In this document: positions 26,241 to 37,439 of the stretch, piece after piece
How the letters are laid out: each line of letters opens with the position of its first letter
Position numbering within the stretch: position 1 is the stretch's first letter
Assembly (NCBI GenBank): GCA_026874595.1
Contig: CM049312.1
Coordinates: 26,097,956 to 26,161,955 of the forward strand
Direction of reading: 5' to 3'
DNA length: 64,000 bases
DNA from: Sipunculus nudus
Lineage: Eukaryota > Annelida > Sipuncula > Golfingiida > Sipunculidae
The notes under the pieces: model-generated
What the model was told of the DNA's origin: nothing
Database searches by the model: none
Seen by the model: only the letters and a program-made list of their open reading frames with translations
Program-made: the position numbers and the translations under genes

Positions 26241-27600
26241 CTAGAATACGGGTAGTCGACAAGCGACTATGTGTATCCGCCTAAATCAGAGAGGTACGGG
26301 TGAAGTGGTGATAGGATATAGAAGTAATGGGAAAACTATGTGTGGTAGATGACATATTAAATGAAAGATATAGATTAGTTGGTGTGGTATTGTTATGATG
26401 TAAAGGCTATATTACCTGGAGGGAGGGAAAGAGAGAGCTAGAGAGAGCAAGCGAGACAGCAAGTGAGTGAGAGAGCAAGAGAGACAGAGAGGGACAGAGA
26501 GAGACAGAGAGAAATTGGAAGTGAGTGAGAGAGCGAAAGACAGAGAGAGCGGACATATGCAAGAAAGACAAACAGATGGACACTGTGCAAAGGTGGTGGT
26601 GTTAATGGTAATGTAGGTGGTGCCACCTGTCACATAATAATAAAGACCTATGTTAGATGTTTTGGCGGATACAATTACAGTTATGCAGTTAAGTAATGCA
26701 ACATATCTGGTTGGGGGGGGGGAGGGGGGGTGTCCACTTGGAAGGGGGGGGGGGGGTGGCCACATGTGAATAATTCTACATCTGTGATAGTGGTGCTCCC
26801 CCAGTGTTGCATGTTTACTAAAGTTACCCAGGCAAGGCTGTAGTGACCAAACATGGTGTTCTGGAGGTTGACAATGTGAATATATTAGAAGCTCTGAATA
26901 ACTTGAATAACTAAAAATACGGGTAGTCGATAAGCCACTACGTGTATTTGCCAAAATCAGTATTGAATATTACCATGGAAGGTGGTGCCATCTGCAAACT
27001 TCACAAGAAATCTATCCAAGATATAATTTCATGCCAAATTTCAAGTAGATAAGTCATTGCATTGCAGAGATATGCATGATTTTATACAAAAGGCAGACAG
27101 ACAGATGGACACTGTGCAGTTTTTGGTATGATAAAGAGCCACATTTGATCTATAAACATGCAAAATTTCAGCCTGATCGGTCAAACGGGTCCTGAGATAT
27201 CAGCATGGATGTCTGCAGTGCAATTGCACAGGTAGGTGGCGCCACCTGTCATATCAACAACAAAAAAAATCCACCCAAGATGTATACACATGCAAAATTT
27301 CAGGCTGATATGTCAAACCAGTCCTGAGATATTAGCATGGTTGTCTGTATCATAAACAGGGAGGTAGGTGGCCCTACCTGTCACAAAAATGGAAAAACTA
27401 TCCAAGATGACTAAACATGTAAAATTTTAGCCCAATCAGTCAAACGAGTCCTGAGATATAAGCATGGATGTCCGCATTGCAAATGCATATGTAGGTGGCG
27501 CCACCTGTCATATCAACCAAAAAATCTATCCAAGATTTATAACGGTGCAAAATTTCAGGAGAATAAGTCCAACCACTGCAGAAATATGCATGAATTTATC
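26241..27600 (+). mobile_element. Two left ends and a tandem core of the GTAGTCG-hairpin family
   Basis: 'atacgggtagtcgacaagcg' at 26,249 and 'atacgggtagtcgataagcc' at 26,918 are both element starts (compare 43,487 on the minus strand). From 27,000 to 27,600 there are about four roughly 140-bp monomers with GGTGGCGCCACC-type cores ('gtaggtggcgccacctgtca') and 'gcaaaatttcagcctgat'-like blocks. Between the starts are a GAGA-rich tract (26,427-26,550) and G-runs (26,714-26,756). Intronic. Confidence 0.6.
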
Positions 27601-28329
27601 CAATCAGATAAAATGAAGCAAATTTTCCTGGCTCAGTTGATAAGACTCCTTGCTTAACTAGGCCTCCTGGCATGCATGAGATGGAGAAGAAAAAATAACT
27701 GCTAATCATATAAACCATTACAAAAGTAAACAATACACATAAATCTAAACTGACAACACACATTTTATAAAAGAACACAGGCACTGCAAACTATAGTATA
27801 TACATCCTTCCACCATGCATGGATGCCAAAAGAGCCCTGCATGGTAATATATTTCATATATTTAACTATAAAATATTTTGTTCAATAAAGTTCTAAAAAG
27901 TTCAATAAAGACTAAAACTGATTCTTAATATTCTTTATTTAACAGGTCACTTGCTACACGGTCAGTGGAGTCAGCCTCTAATCAACACTGTTGTCTGTTC
28001 AGAATTAATCATAATATGGTAGATGAGTTATTGGAACTCCCTGCAAACCGTGAGTTATTGAAGCTCAGTGCAAATCTGTTTCATGGGCAAATCTTGTATC
28101 TGTAACAGGAATAACTGAGATGGACCAGCACCAGTACTAAAAAACATGTTATCTTAATAATGGTAACAAGAAATTACAGCCATTTAAGAGTCCGATTCAA
28201 TCAGGATAGATTATTATAAAAATTTCATGCAGATATACTTGAAAGTTTGAATTGAGAATGTCCACTTAAGGCTTTAGAAATTTTCAAAACGCTAGTAAAT
28301 CTCATGAATTATATGTACTTTAAACATAC

Positions 28330-28396
28330 CCAATATTCCAACATCACTGTTCTTGTAGAGGGTGTCCATGTACTGATAGAGCTTCCCTGAATCATC
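28330..28396 (-). CDS. Exon 5, extracellular region
   Basis: Acceptor tttgtttttcag, then 67 nt reading DDSGKLYQYMDTLYKNSDV followed by GIL and a split codon, then donor gtatgt. It enters in phase 0 and leaves in phase 1. It joins perfectly with exon 6 (ILVVCDAKK across the junction). This is the first of nine exons whose borders and phases are mutually consistent. Confidence 0.72.
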
Positions 28397-28509
28397 CTGA
28401 AAAACAAATGATCACCAGACATACCAACATGAAGAATTACATCAAATTTCACCTTTCATTGTTATTTTCATTATATGACCAGATTTCAGAGTAACATTTT
28501 CTTACACAC

Positions 28510-28550
28510 ATTAGCACACACCTTCGTATACACCTTGTCCACCATATCTT
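28510..28550 (-). CDS. Candidate exon 4 (41 nt) linking exons 3 and 5
   Basis: It was sought because exon 3 ends in phase 1 and exon 5 begins in phase 0. After the acceptor ...ccttgaag, 41 nt read DMVDKVYTKVCAN and end before gtgtgt. The phases fit exactly (1 in, 0 out). The donor is weak and two other GT sites lie within 15 nt, so the borders are uncertain. Confidence 0.33.
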
Positions 28551-29093
28551 CTTCAAGGAACAGTTTAGTTGTGAAAATTGAAGATTTATTACTGATATAA
28601 AATTTAATTGATAAGGCAAATTATTTAGAAGTTTGGTTTTTCAGGCACTTTTATATATCAGTGTGGCAGGGAATTTTTTTTTTTATATTTTATTATTCTT
28701 TCTACACAAATTCTTATGATCAAGAGACAACACAGGTAATGGCAGAATTATTTTGCTGAACACAGAATAGGTAAAAAAAAATTTTCAAAACTAAATTATA
28801 TCTTATCAATAGTTTACCAGTATTATCCATTTTCTTGACAGAAGCAACTGGAACTCAAATTTTCAACTGAATATCAAGATGAAAGTTAACCTTTAATGAA
28901 GGGAGAGGGTTCAAAACTGAGGTTCATGATGCGTTCATACATGTATATGTGCATGGTCTGGCAGAATATCCAGTGGTACATTGTACACAGACCTGGTAAA
29001 CTTTATTATGACTTTGGCCTGATGTAATCTTGCCAACAATTGCAGGTTCACACTCAATTACAGTGGCGAATTCAAAAATTTGAGAACTTGGTT

Positions 29094-29187
29094 GGGGGGG
29101 AGGGGGGGGGGGGGGGCTAATATCGGGTTGCCCTTTGATGGGTATTACGAAAACAAAATTATTAAATTGTTGAATTTTTTGTTTTGT

Positions 29188-29244
<57 letters not shown>
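29094..29244. repeat. Poly-G tract and (TA)n microsatellite
   Basis: G-rich run at about 29,094-29,117, then roughly 24 TA dinucleotides at 29,196-29,244. A second poly-G run lies at 29,778-29,795. Positions 28,560-30,940 otherwise hold no gene that I can support; a 69-codon minus frame at 30,688-30,897 is protein-like but lacks a matching splice phase. Confidence 0.85.
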
Positions 29245-29249
<5 letters not shown>

Positions 29250-31769
29250 TACGTAATACATTTTAGGCTATGAAATTATAAATATTTTTTTTAATTTCAA
29301 TTATGTACCATGTTTCATTAAGGTTAATTACATGAACACGGGGTATGGTATGATGCCCTTATCATTAATATTTTGGGACATTTTTGAAAATGCAATGTAA
29401 AGTGGACATTTGGAGGCACTTTAAAAAAAATGAGTTTTTCTGTTCCACAAAAACTGTTCTCTTTAATGTCTTTGCATAATGTAGTCCAACTGTAGAGTTC
29501 CTGAGATATTTCATATTTATATTTCTTCAAACTTAGGATATTAAATTTAAATTTAAATGGTGAAAAGGCACATTTACATTAACAACTTGCAAATTATCAT
29601 CTTTTACATGTAATGCTCAACAAAGGACTCAGCAGAACACAAACCTTAAGTTTAGGTAAAGTTACCGATATCAGAAGAGGAGCCATGAAATTGTTCACGC
29701 TCAACCTAAACCAAGACTGAGCTCTGCAGCTAGGCTAATGGGAAGGCTGTGCCTCAATCATGGACAAGTGCAATTTGGGGGGGGGGGGGGGGGGGTTCCA
29801 TGCTGTTATGGCCAAGCAGAGCTTAATATAATAATGAAAGACTCCCTCCGTCATTTCAGAAATATTCTGATACTATACCCTTACAGAGAAAATAACACAT
29901 CTGTTCATTTATATGCTCAACTAATTAATTTGAAGAAAATCAATTGTGGATAAATAAGATCTAATTGCTTATAAATAAAAAAGAAATCTGAAAAATGAAA
30001 AAGACACACAAAAGTTGGGAAATTAAAAGATTAAATGAGATATGTTGCAGCTACACAGGTGATGCACCCACAGCAGGCACCCCCTCTGGATCCGCCACTG
30101 CAATTGTATCGTTCCAGTAATAATTTTTTAAAAATTTGCACATGCACACCCATTCATGCTGACAAACACACACCATTTTGCACATGCAAAACAAACTTGC
30201 TTAATTCTTCATACATATGAACTGTTTTATCATTTAAAGGCCAAACTGACGCTATTTAATATTTAAAGCCCACTATAACCAATTCTTATTTATAAAATTA
30301 AGCTCAGCCCATATATACCCTTTCTAGGCAAAAAAAAAAAAGATTTCCCTGTTGAGATTCATTTATAATGTTCAAGTTTTATTCATAATTTTACTTATAT
30401 ATGATGATTAAATTAATTGGGCCAGTATGGAGGTTTGCGAACTGGTCTTTTAGTCACAACAAACAATTTGTCACCAAAGGAAAATGAACATGTCAGGCAA
30501 GACTTTGCCTGGCATATCTATTAACTGTATATCCTTTTAATCAGTAATTCTGATGATAAAGGAATGATAGAAGGACAAATACTTGATTGACAGAAGAAAG
30601 AAATAGGGCCAGAAAGTTATAGTTACAAGAGACTTGGGACAAAGGAGTGTTGACATTCTGCAAAGGTTCAAATTTTAGAAATTTCTTTTAGCGACTTGTT
30701 TCTTGGTGTGGCAACTTTGGACGAGGGAATTGTTCACGGCAAGCTGTGACATAAATTGACCTGAATACTAAAGTGGCCAGTAGGCCATGCTGCAAAGTGT
30801 TTGTATTCACATGAAATTCATTCCTTGCATGGACTGTATCCTGATCGAGCAGAATCAACAACCAAACAAACTTTTCAGTATTAATTGGTAACGTCATTTA
30901 TTTTAATTTTAATTGTTATACATTTACATCTTATCATATAAACAAGTGACCCATTGGTCATGACGCTCAGCTGCCAAGCATGACCTGTGACATCATGGAC
31001 TGAGATTCACAACTTCCAGTCAAATTTTGAAGAACCAATTTGCCAATTTGTTGAAAATTTTCTATGACAACAGAAATATATATCACCTATGTCTGGTTAA
31101 AACACAGTGAATTGATGGTCTGAGGAAAATGCATGATTGTTAAGCTATCAGGAACTATTCCAACAGCTTGCTTGAAACCTGTCAGTCTCAAAGGAACACC
31201 ACAAAGGGAAAATATAAGATCAAAATATATAGCAAAAATCAAGGAAATACATGCAAGAATTATTGAGAAACAGGTGCTTCTGTATGAATTTTAATTAAAT
31301 ACAAGCCAACTGTACTGCACTTTTATAAATGATGGTAATATTTATTCAGAAATATTTGACCCAATCCTTTACAAGATTACATAAATATACATCCAACTGC
31401 ATTCACTTTAACTGTTCTTGAGATAATATGATCAAAAGGAATTAAAAGATGGTTGCCTGGTGGCCATATTGGACTTCTGACAAGTCTGAAATCAGACAAC
31501 AAACATTCTCTAAATCGGACCAAACATTAAAGAAAAAGTACTGAAACTGCACTGAAGAAAGAATTTCTAAGGCGGCTAACTGGCAGACATTATGGATTTC
31601 TGACAAGTATGACATTTGATATCCCACATTCTCCAATAAGAGACCAAACTTGGGCAAATTATCCAGTAATAAATGCCCAAAATAATTCAAAAGGCATGTC
31701 CAGGCCCTCATATCAGATTTATAGATATGCAATTGTAAAAAGTGTAAGTCCAATATTTTTTATTATCAC

Positions 31770-31812
31770 TCTGCTTTTCAATGGGGTCAGCAGGGTAGGT
31801 AAACTGCCAAAC
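31770..31812 (-). CDS. Candidate exon 3 of the membrane-protein gene
   Basis: A strong acceptor (tttcttttctttcag) precedes 43 nt reading VWQFTYPADPIEKQ, then a donor gtgata. It enters in phase 0 and leaves in phase 1. The frame looks like secreted or extracellular protein sequence. Repeat-like DNA lies beside it at about 31,440-31,750. It has no counterpart that I could recognise. Confidence 0.45.
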
Positions 31813-32190
31813 CTGAAAGAAAAGAAATGCAGAAAGCATGACTAAGAGTCTTGAAATAAAACAAAAAGCCATCCTAAATCAAGGTACACATCCACATATT
31901 ATGAGAACAAACACTTGCTTTTATATGTGGTGATATATATTAAAATATTCAGATATCTAGGAAATTAAGTTTATTGCTAGGATTCCATAAAATAAACTGC
32001 AAAATGTTCCCATCATCTTATAAATCAGTAGCTAAACCTTAATACTATACTCTCATAGTCTTAATGCCTGGCTGAAGCATTCTGACAATGTTCAGTGTTT
32101 TTGTTATGAAGTAACGAGGTACTTATCACTGAACCTTATCACTTAATAGGCTGATACAAAAGGGAGTCATATGTCACCAGTGTCACTCAC

Positions 32191-32219
32191 AATTACAGCC
32201 ACACAGGTAGATGTACCAG
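32191..32219 (-). CDS. Candidate 29-nt micro-exon 2
   Basis: A pyrimidine-rich stretch ending in CCAG precedes 29 nt that read GTSTCVAVI with the split codon from exon 1, followed by a consensus donor gtgagt. It enters in phase 1 and leaves in phase 0, matching exon 1 (first donor) and exon 3. The very short length and the nearby repeats keep this tentative; exon 1 could instead splice straight to exon 3. Confidence 0.3.
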
Positions 32220-32559
32220 CTGGAGTGGGATGGTTATATATACAAGAAAAATAGAGATGGTCTATAAAATAAGTAATTGTGAACATCCCTGACCTACGAC
32301 CTTGGTCTTTTGATATTAACAAAACAAGCAGCCAATGTGCGTGATATATTTTTTTTCTGGCCTATTATATAAATTATTATATAACTACGGAGGCCGATGA
32401 TGCTGTGTAAGAGTTTTAGTGTTAAATTGGTATTCTGCGCCGCTCTTCTTGAAGTCAAGAAACAATGGACGATCTCTGGTGGAAGTTTCCTACTGGATTC
32501 TTTCTAAATGATGGGTAACTAATAACCACTTAAATCTGGTGTAATTACTTGGCAACCAA

Positions 32560-33300
32560 TGGGTGAATAACTTTGACCTGCAACCTTTAACCTGCTGACC
32601 AGCTGACCCCAAAATCAATAAGTTATTTATTCAAGCAAAAAGACCCATAAATATGAAGTTTGAGTCAAACTGAGTGATGCATAGATGTGGCATATGTGAA
32701 AGACTGAAGGTTTGGGTTGAACAGTTACACTTGAAATATGCTCACAAACATTTAGAAGAATTAAATATTGTGACCTTGACCTTTGACTTTTTGACCTCAA
32801 CATCAATAGGCTTCTTTCCTTATTAGTAGGTAAGCCATATATGACAGATGGAAGGTACAGATTGAAAAGTTTGCCTGAAAATGACTCCACGCAAGAAGTG
32901 GGTGCTGTGAACTTGACCTTTGACCTCAAAATCAACAGGTCTTTTCCCCTGTTGGCAGAGAAGGGATATCAGTGCTGGAAGGTTTGGAATGTAAAGTCTA
33001 GCTTGAAATGTGTCCACAACCTTTTCAAAGAAGTGGATCCTGTGACCCTGACCTTTGACCTTGTGACCTCAAAATCTATAGGATTCTTCTCCAACTTAGT
33101 AGGTGAGCTATATGTGAAAAATCAAAGAATTGGGATGAAAGGGTTGGCTTAAAATGCATCCACAGGCTTTTCAAAGAAGAGGCTCCTGTGACCTTGACCT
33201 TTGACCTTTTGACCTAAAAAAAATTATGGTTCTTCCTCTGTTGGTAGGTGAGCTGTATGTGAAAGATGGAAGGTTTGGGATGAAAATTTTGTCTCTCAGA
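32560..33300 (+). repeat. About 140-bp tandem repeat carrying DR1 (AGGTCA-N-AGGTCA) sites
   Basis: Four or five units with 'tgacctttgacct' (reverse complement of AGGTCAAAGGTCA). Exact copies are at 32,914, 33,049 and 33,195, with a one-mismatch version at 32,777. Units also share 'aggtgagctatatgtgaaa' and 'ggaaggtttgggatgaaa'. The array lies in intron 1 of the host gene model. Perfect DR1 elements are known binding sites of RXR/HNF4-type nuclear receptors; function here is unproven. Confidence 0.75.
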
Positions 33301-33690
33301 GTTATTTCTGGGGGGTGCAAACACACCCTATAACTTCGAGAATATAGGTCGCAGTGACCTAATTTCAGGTTTGCAAGGAGATCTTTTTATAACCTCTAAG
33401 ACTGCATAGGGTTCATGGCCCTAGCCCCTACGGTTACGATTTGTGCCCTGCTAACGGACGGCCGGCCGGCCGGACGGACAGACGGAAGGACGACGGACAA
33501 AGACCGATCGCTATAGCCCAGCATGACTGAAAGTCAGCTGAGCTAAAAATGAGTGAAGAATTGACCGTGTGGTATCTTATGTAAACTGGTGACGAATCAA
33601 CTCAGGTATCCGCCAGTTTGGGCATAAATTAACAAGACAATCTTGTAAATTTTTTTTCATTAATTTATTAGGTACACAATAGCAGAGCTA

Positions 33691-33744
<54 letters not shown>
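33691..33744. repeat. (TC)n-(TA)n compound microsatellite
   Basis: About 13 TC followed by about 13 TA dinucleotides. Confidence 0.95.
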
Positions 33745-33749
<5 letters not shown>

Positions 33750-33822
33750 ATATATATATTTATAACATGTTAATAAACTAGTTAGTATATCTAAAAGGCG
33801 TCACTGTTTATCCTAACTTTGG

Positions 33823-33823
<1 letters not shown>

Positions 33824-33899
<76 letters not shown>
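33824..33899. repeat. (TA)n microsatellite
   Basis: About 38 perfect TA dinucleotides in intron 1. Confidence 0.95.
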
Positions 33900-33901
<2 letters not shown>

Positions 33902-34264
33902 CATATATATGAGCCACTAATTAGAACGCGGGCTAAGCTTCTATTGCAGAACATGAAAATATAAATATAACTGTCTTGATTTTTGTTCATTTATATCTGC
34001 AATTGAAGCGCCATCTTTCACTAAGATGGGGAACCATTTACTATTTGAACAGGAGAATTAGGCATCCCCATTCAGGCAGGAAACCCAGGTTCCCCGGACC
34101 CCTCCTCCTCTACTATAATAAACTCCAGTTATGAGCAAAATGAAATATGGGAATTCTCGGGAAATATAATATGTATTGGCCTTTGTCAGAAAACAATTCA
34201 TTATGCGACACCCGTTGTGCATAAGGTACCGGCAGTAGGCTGCAGCCCGGTTTCTATAGTTCTG

Positions 34265-34266
<2 letters not shown>

Positions 34267-34357
<91 letters not shown>
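34267..34357. repeat. (TA)n microsatellite next to exon 1
   Basis: About 45 perfect TA dinucleotides, about 65 bp inside intron 1 from the exon 1 donor. The Ile-Tyr open frame across it is an artefact. Confidence 0.95.
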
Positions 34358-34359
<2 letters not shown>

Positions 34360-34422
34360 CGTCATTGTTAACCAGTAAAGAAGCAAACTTAGAGATAAAT
34401 TGTCACCAGACCTGATCAATAC

Positions 34423-34534
34423 CAGTGTACGCGGTGGGTTGGCCTCTGCCATAACTGAAGAACTGAGAGTCAGTCAAGTGTAGCGAGCAGACGACGAGCC
34501 ATGCCACATAGACCCAACTCCGCCCAGCCATCAT
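34423..34534 (-). CDS. Exon 1: start codon and signal peptide of the membrane-protein gene
   Basis: On the minus strand two adjacent ATG codons open a frame reading MMAGRSWVYVAWLVVCSLHL, a typical cleavable signal peptide (basic n-region, hydrophobic core), followed by TDSQFFSYGRGQPTAYT. The donor placed after ACTG (gtattg) gives phase 1 and fits exon 2; an alternative donor 11 nt further on (CAG, then gtctgg) would end in phase 0 and fit exon 3 directly. Local GC is higher than in the flanking introns. No promoter motif is convincing. A 90-bp (TA)n tract lies just inside intron 1. Confidence 0.62.
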
Positions 34535-34539
34535 AACAC

Positions 34540-35340
34540 GGTGTGACAATCCGCAAGTTGTCTGGTCAACTTTCCAGTAAACAAGTTGAGTATCAGTCAG
34601 TATGCTGTCTGCAGCAGTTTTTCACACCTTTATCCTGTGACAGGTACACCTGCAGTCCGTGTTTACCTGTGTTCCAGTGTAAACCTGTCACTTCCTGAAC
34701 CGCTGGTTATCCGTGACTTCCCTGTGTCCTTCTTTCCTAGCAATAAATAAAACTCGGAAGTCGGAAGTCGGATGTCGGAAGCCGTTTTATTTTTTTGTAT
34801 AATTTTAAAAATAACGAACAAATCGACAAGTTTTTGTGTTAAAACGGAAGATATAGACACCCTTTTATATACCAGAAAGTTTCAAAGATATATTTTAACA
34901 TATATGAAAATTAAAGCATAATTAATGCGTCGGAAGCCTCTCGGAAGTCATCCTGAAGTGACAGATGATGCTCAAAATGCATAAAACTCGGAAGTCAAGC
35001 CACAGTATATAAACCGACAACGACACAAAAAGGGTCTTGCATCAACCCAAATATTAATTTAGGTAATATTTATATATGTATTTGAATAAAATCAAAATGT
35101 ATATAAATAACAAATTAATATATAAATTGATATTGAAATGTAAAACATGAATATAAAATACTATAAAAACCAATAAAAAAACAGTATAATACAAAACAGA
35201 TTTGTTTTGGTATTCTCTATTATTTTCATTGAACAAATACATACATGATGCAAAATATAATTACATAATAACAAGTATATTAAAATGTATACACAATGTG
35301 TTAAATAACATATATAGATGACGATATGATTATATATTCA
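34540..35340. other. Upstream flank of the membrane-protein gene
   Basis: The presumed 5' UTR and promoter side on the minus strand. A patch with 'cggaagtcggaagtcgg' repeats lies at 34,755-34,785, and related 'actcggaagtc' recurs near 34,985. The rest is very AT-rich. No TATA box or start site can be assigned. Confidence 0.35.
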
Positions 35341-35364
35341 TTCAACAGCGATATAATTTCCCTA

Positions 35365-35940
35365 ACAGCATGGCCTGGTGGGATTCAGTAGGGCCCCATG
35401 TGGGAACACATGGGCTTACGTGGGATATTGATGGGCCATAATTTGCCACATGGGCCCCAGAAGGGATTCATATGGGCACTTCCACGGGGTTTGCCCATGT
35501 TGACCCCTTGCTTGCCCCATGTAAGAAAAACAACATTATATTTGGTACATGTGAGTGTTTAACAAACATGAAACTAAATTGCTGGTAACATATTTAAACA
35601 TTCCACTAAAGATTCGTTAAACAAACAAAATTTAGAGCATTCAGAGAAAATAGATTTGAATATGAGGGTTCCACAAGGGTTCATCACATGGGCCCCACGC
35701 GGCAAAACCTGTCTGTTTCATGGGCAAGTTTTAGTGTCTATTAATTTTGCTAGCATTGGCGTGGGAACCCATCACAGTGCTTGGTATGCTTTCAGTTTAT
35801 TCGATATAATATTTTGATTCAATCTTTGTTTGTTAATATCTCCGTCAGAACAGACGAGGCAAATTTATAGTAGGCCTACAATATCAGGTGGGGCCTACAT
35901 GGGGCCCTCAAGGCTCCCACATATGGGTTTAATTCCTTAC
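35365..35940. repeat. Degenerate GGGCCCCATGTGGG-type repeats
   Basis: Clusters of partly palindromic GC-rich words ('gggccccatgtggg', 'catgggccccag', 'cacatgggccccac', 'ggggcctacatggggcc') at 35,389-35,525, 35,685-35,790 and 35,890-35,935 in an otherwise AT-rich region. This looks like an old GC-rich interspersed repeat. Positions 36,000-37,440 hold nothing else recognised. Confidence 0.5.
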
Positions 35941-37439
35941 ACAGCTATATCAATAAAAACATTAACTTGAGTGACAAATTTACCCATTTTTGCAATCGAA
36001 CATTTTTCACTAGATGCCTCTTGGATAAGCATCAGTGTTTTATTTATATTAATTACTGCCTGGATATGTTTGAGTTCCTTTAGGTATCTTGTGGTGGATC
36101 TATAAATACTGATCTTTTGTACCGAAGGACAAATTCAAGTTATTTTCACATGCAAACATTGTACAACTGAACTTGTGCCCATGTACTGCAAACAATGGAT
36201 TGTCTGCTCGATGTTCTAGACCGAAACCATGCACATTTTGTGCTATTTGTCTGACAGAGTTCAATTTCACATTTATTATAGGCCCATCAGGGTCTTAATT
36301 AAGCTAAATGCGCCCCATTTTCAACTTTCATTTTCCTTATTTTAGCTAAATACTCCCAATTTTCAACTTTCATATTAAAATAAATTATGGAGTTGTCATT
36401 GAGCCTGCAAAATTCTCAAGTGGGCTGGCTACAAGCATATTGCTATAAATTCAACTAGCAAGCATTGAAGACAACATTGATGACATCCTTTAATAATGAA
36501 TATTCCGGCATTTTCTATATATTAAACATTTTTCTAGTTGGATAATAGGAGAGTATCGGAGTTTTGCTAAGGTGAAAGACTATCATGTTTACACACATAA
36601 CATATAGATGTAGTTTGATGATGGATTTGTTGTACCTCTCAGAGCACGGGAGTTTAAATTCACCTGAAAGTACTACTTAGGGCTCATGCGTGTCCTTGCC
36701 AGGATTAAATGCTTCAATTTCTTTCTTGATTTGTGGGACAAATTAAAGTCTTCAGAGTACCGCAGTAGTAAACTTAATTTTTAGAATAAATCGCACTGGT
36801 TTTAGTATCTAAAGGTCCTTTTAATGTGGTAACTCTTGACTTAGATATTTTAGCTAAGATAAAAAAAAGTAAACTATGAGACGACAAGTATAAACTGCCA
36901 TCTTTCACATGTGACTTAACTACTTTATTAAATATAGGATATAGCGATATTACTATTTGATTTAATACTACACTGTTTCTTTGTTGTATAATATATTATT
37001 TTCAGTGCAGTGCCTATTTTTCCAACGTATTGTAATAAATGCAAAATGATGTTTTATGTACGTACACAAATTAAAAATAGCATATACAGAATTTCGTCAT
37101 TATAATAATTCATAGAATGGCATTTGGGACACTTATTGAAAAATAAGGCAGTTTCCGATCTTCGACCTCCAAATGTTATCTACTACTGAATTTCTATCGT
37201 GCATATATTCATGGTGTATGCACGAAAATTTCGTGTATCGTGCGAATCGTGCGTATAGCCGATCACGAGAAACTGCCGGAAACCGTCGGATTTACTTAGA
37301 ACATTGAGTTTGCATTTGTGTAACACATCTTTGTACCAAAAGAAATAGTATACTTAAACACCCTTGTATCATAGCCATAATTTCTCTTTCTTTATTCTTT
37401 AGTAAAACCTATTATTTTATAGTATTTTAATTCATATTG

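Larger units (their letters stand above)
30943..33556 (+). mobile_element. Possible mobile element bounded by the two hairpin termini
   Basis: The left boundary 'aacaagtgacccattggtca' then 'tgacgctcagctg' matches the starts at 5,786 and (inverted) 61,290. The right boundary is a hairpin at 33,515-33,544 (agcccagcatgact / agtcagctgagct) after a GGAC/GGCC-rich minisatellite. Candidate exons 2 and 3 lie between these ends, so either the boundaries belong to two separate insertions or those exon calls are wrong. Confidence 0.4.
1021..34534 (-). other. Span of a multi-exon gene for a signal-peptide-bearing multi-pass membrane protein (Lung_7-TM_R/GOST-like)
   Basis: Fourteen candidate exons on the minus strand join in phase to 1,260 nt (419 codons plus stop). 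Seen directly: GT/AG borders with pyrimidine tracts on most acceptors, matched phases, and protein-like sequence (N-terminal hydrophobic leader, charged acidic extracellular part, then hydrophobic segments). The stretch HGYLPASLYPSLP just before the first membrane span and SIGYGITR at the end of the third resemble the Lung_7-TM_R family (TMEM87/GPR107/GPR108, Golgi and secretory-pathway proteins). That family assignment is from memory of its motifs and is an inference. Family members have seven spans; the assembled model shows about four, so exons in the last 12.6-kb intron may be missing, or the last exon may belong elsewhere. The core from 28,396 to 13,712 is firm; both ends are less so. Confidence 0.6.

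Noticed and set aside
26412-26954. 180-codon minus-strand frame rich in Ser/Leu and Pro
   Set aside because: It is generated by GAGA-rich and poly-G low-complexity DNA and by repeat ends; no domain is visible.
30688-30897. Possible extra exon on the minus strand (HVNTNTLQHGLLATLVFRS)
   Set aside because: Protein-like, but its possible splice borders do not give a phase that fits exon 3 or exon 5; kept out of the gene model.
34201-34452. Minus-strand frame of alternating Ile-Tyr
   Set aside because: Produced by the (TA)n tract. The true coding part here is the exon 1 frame further upstream in another phase.
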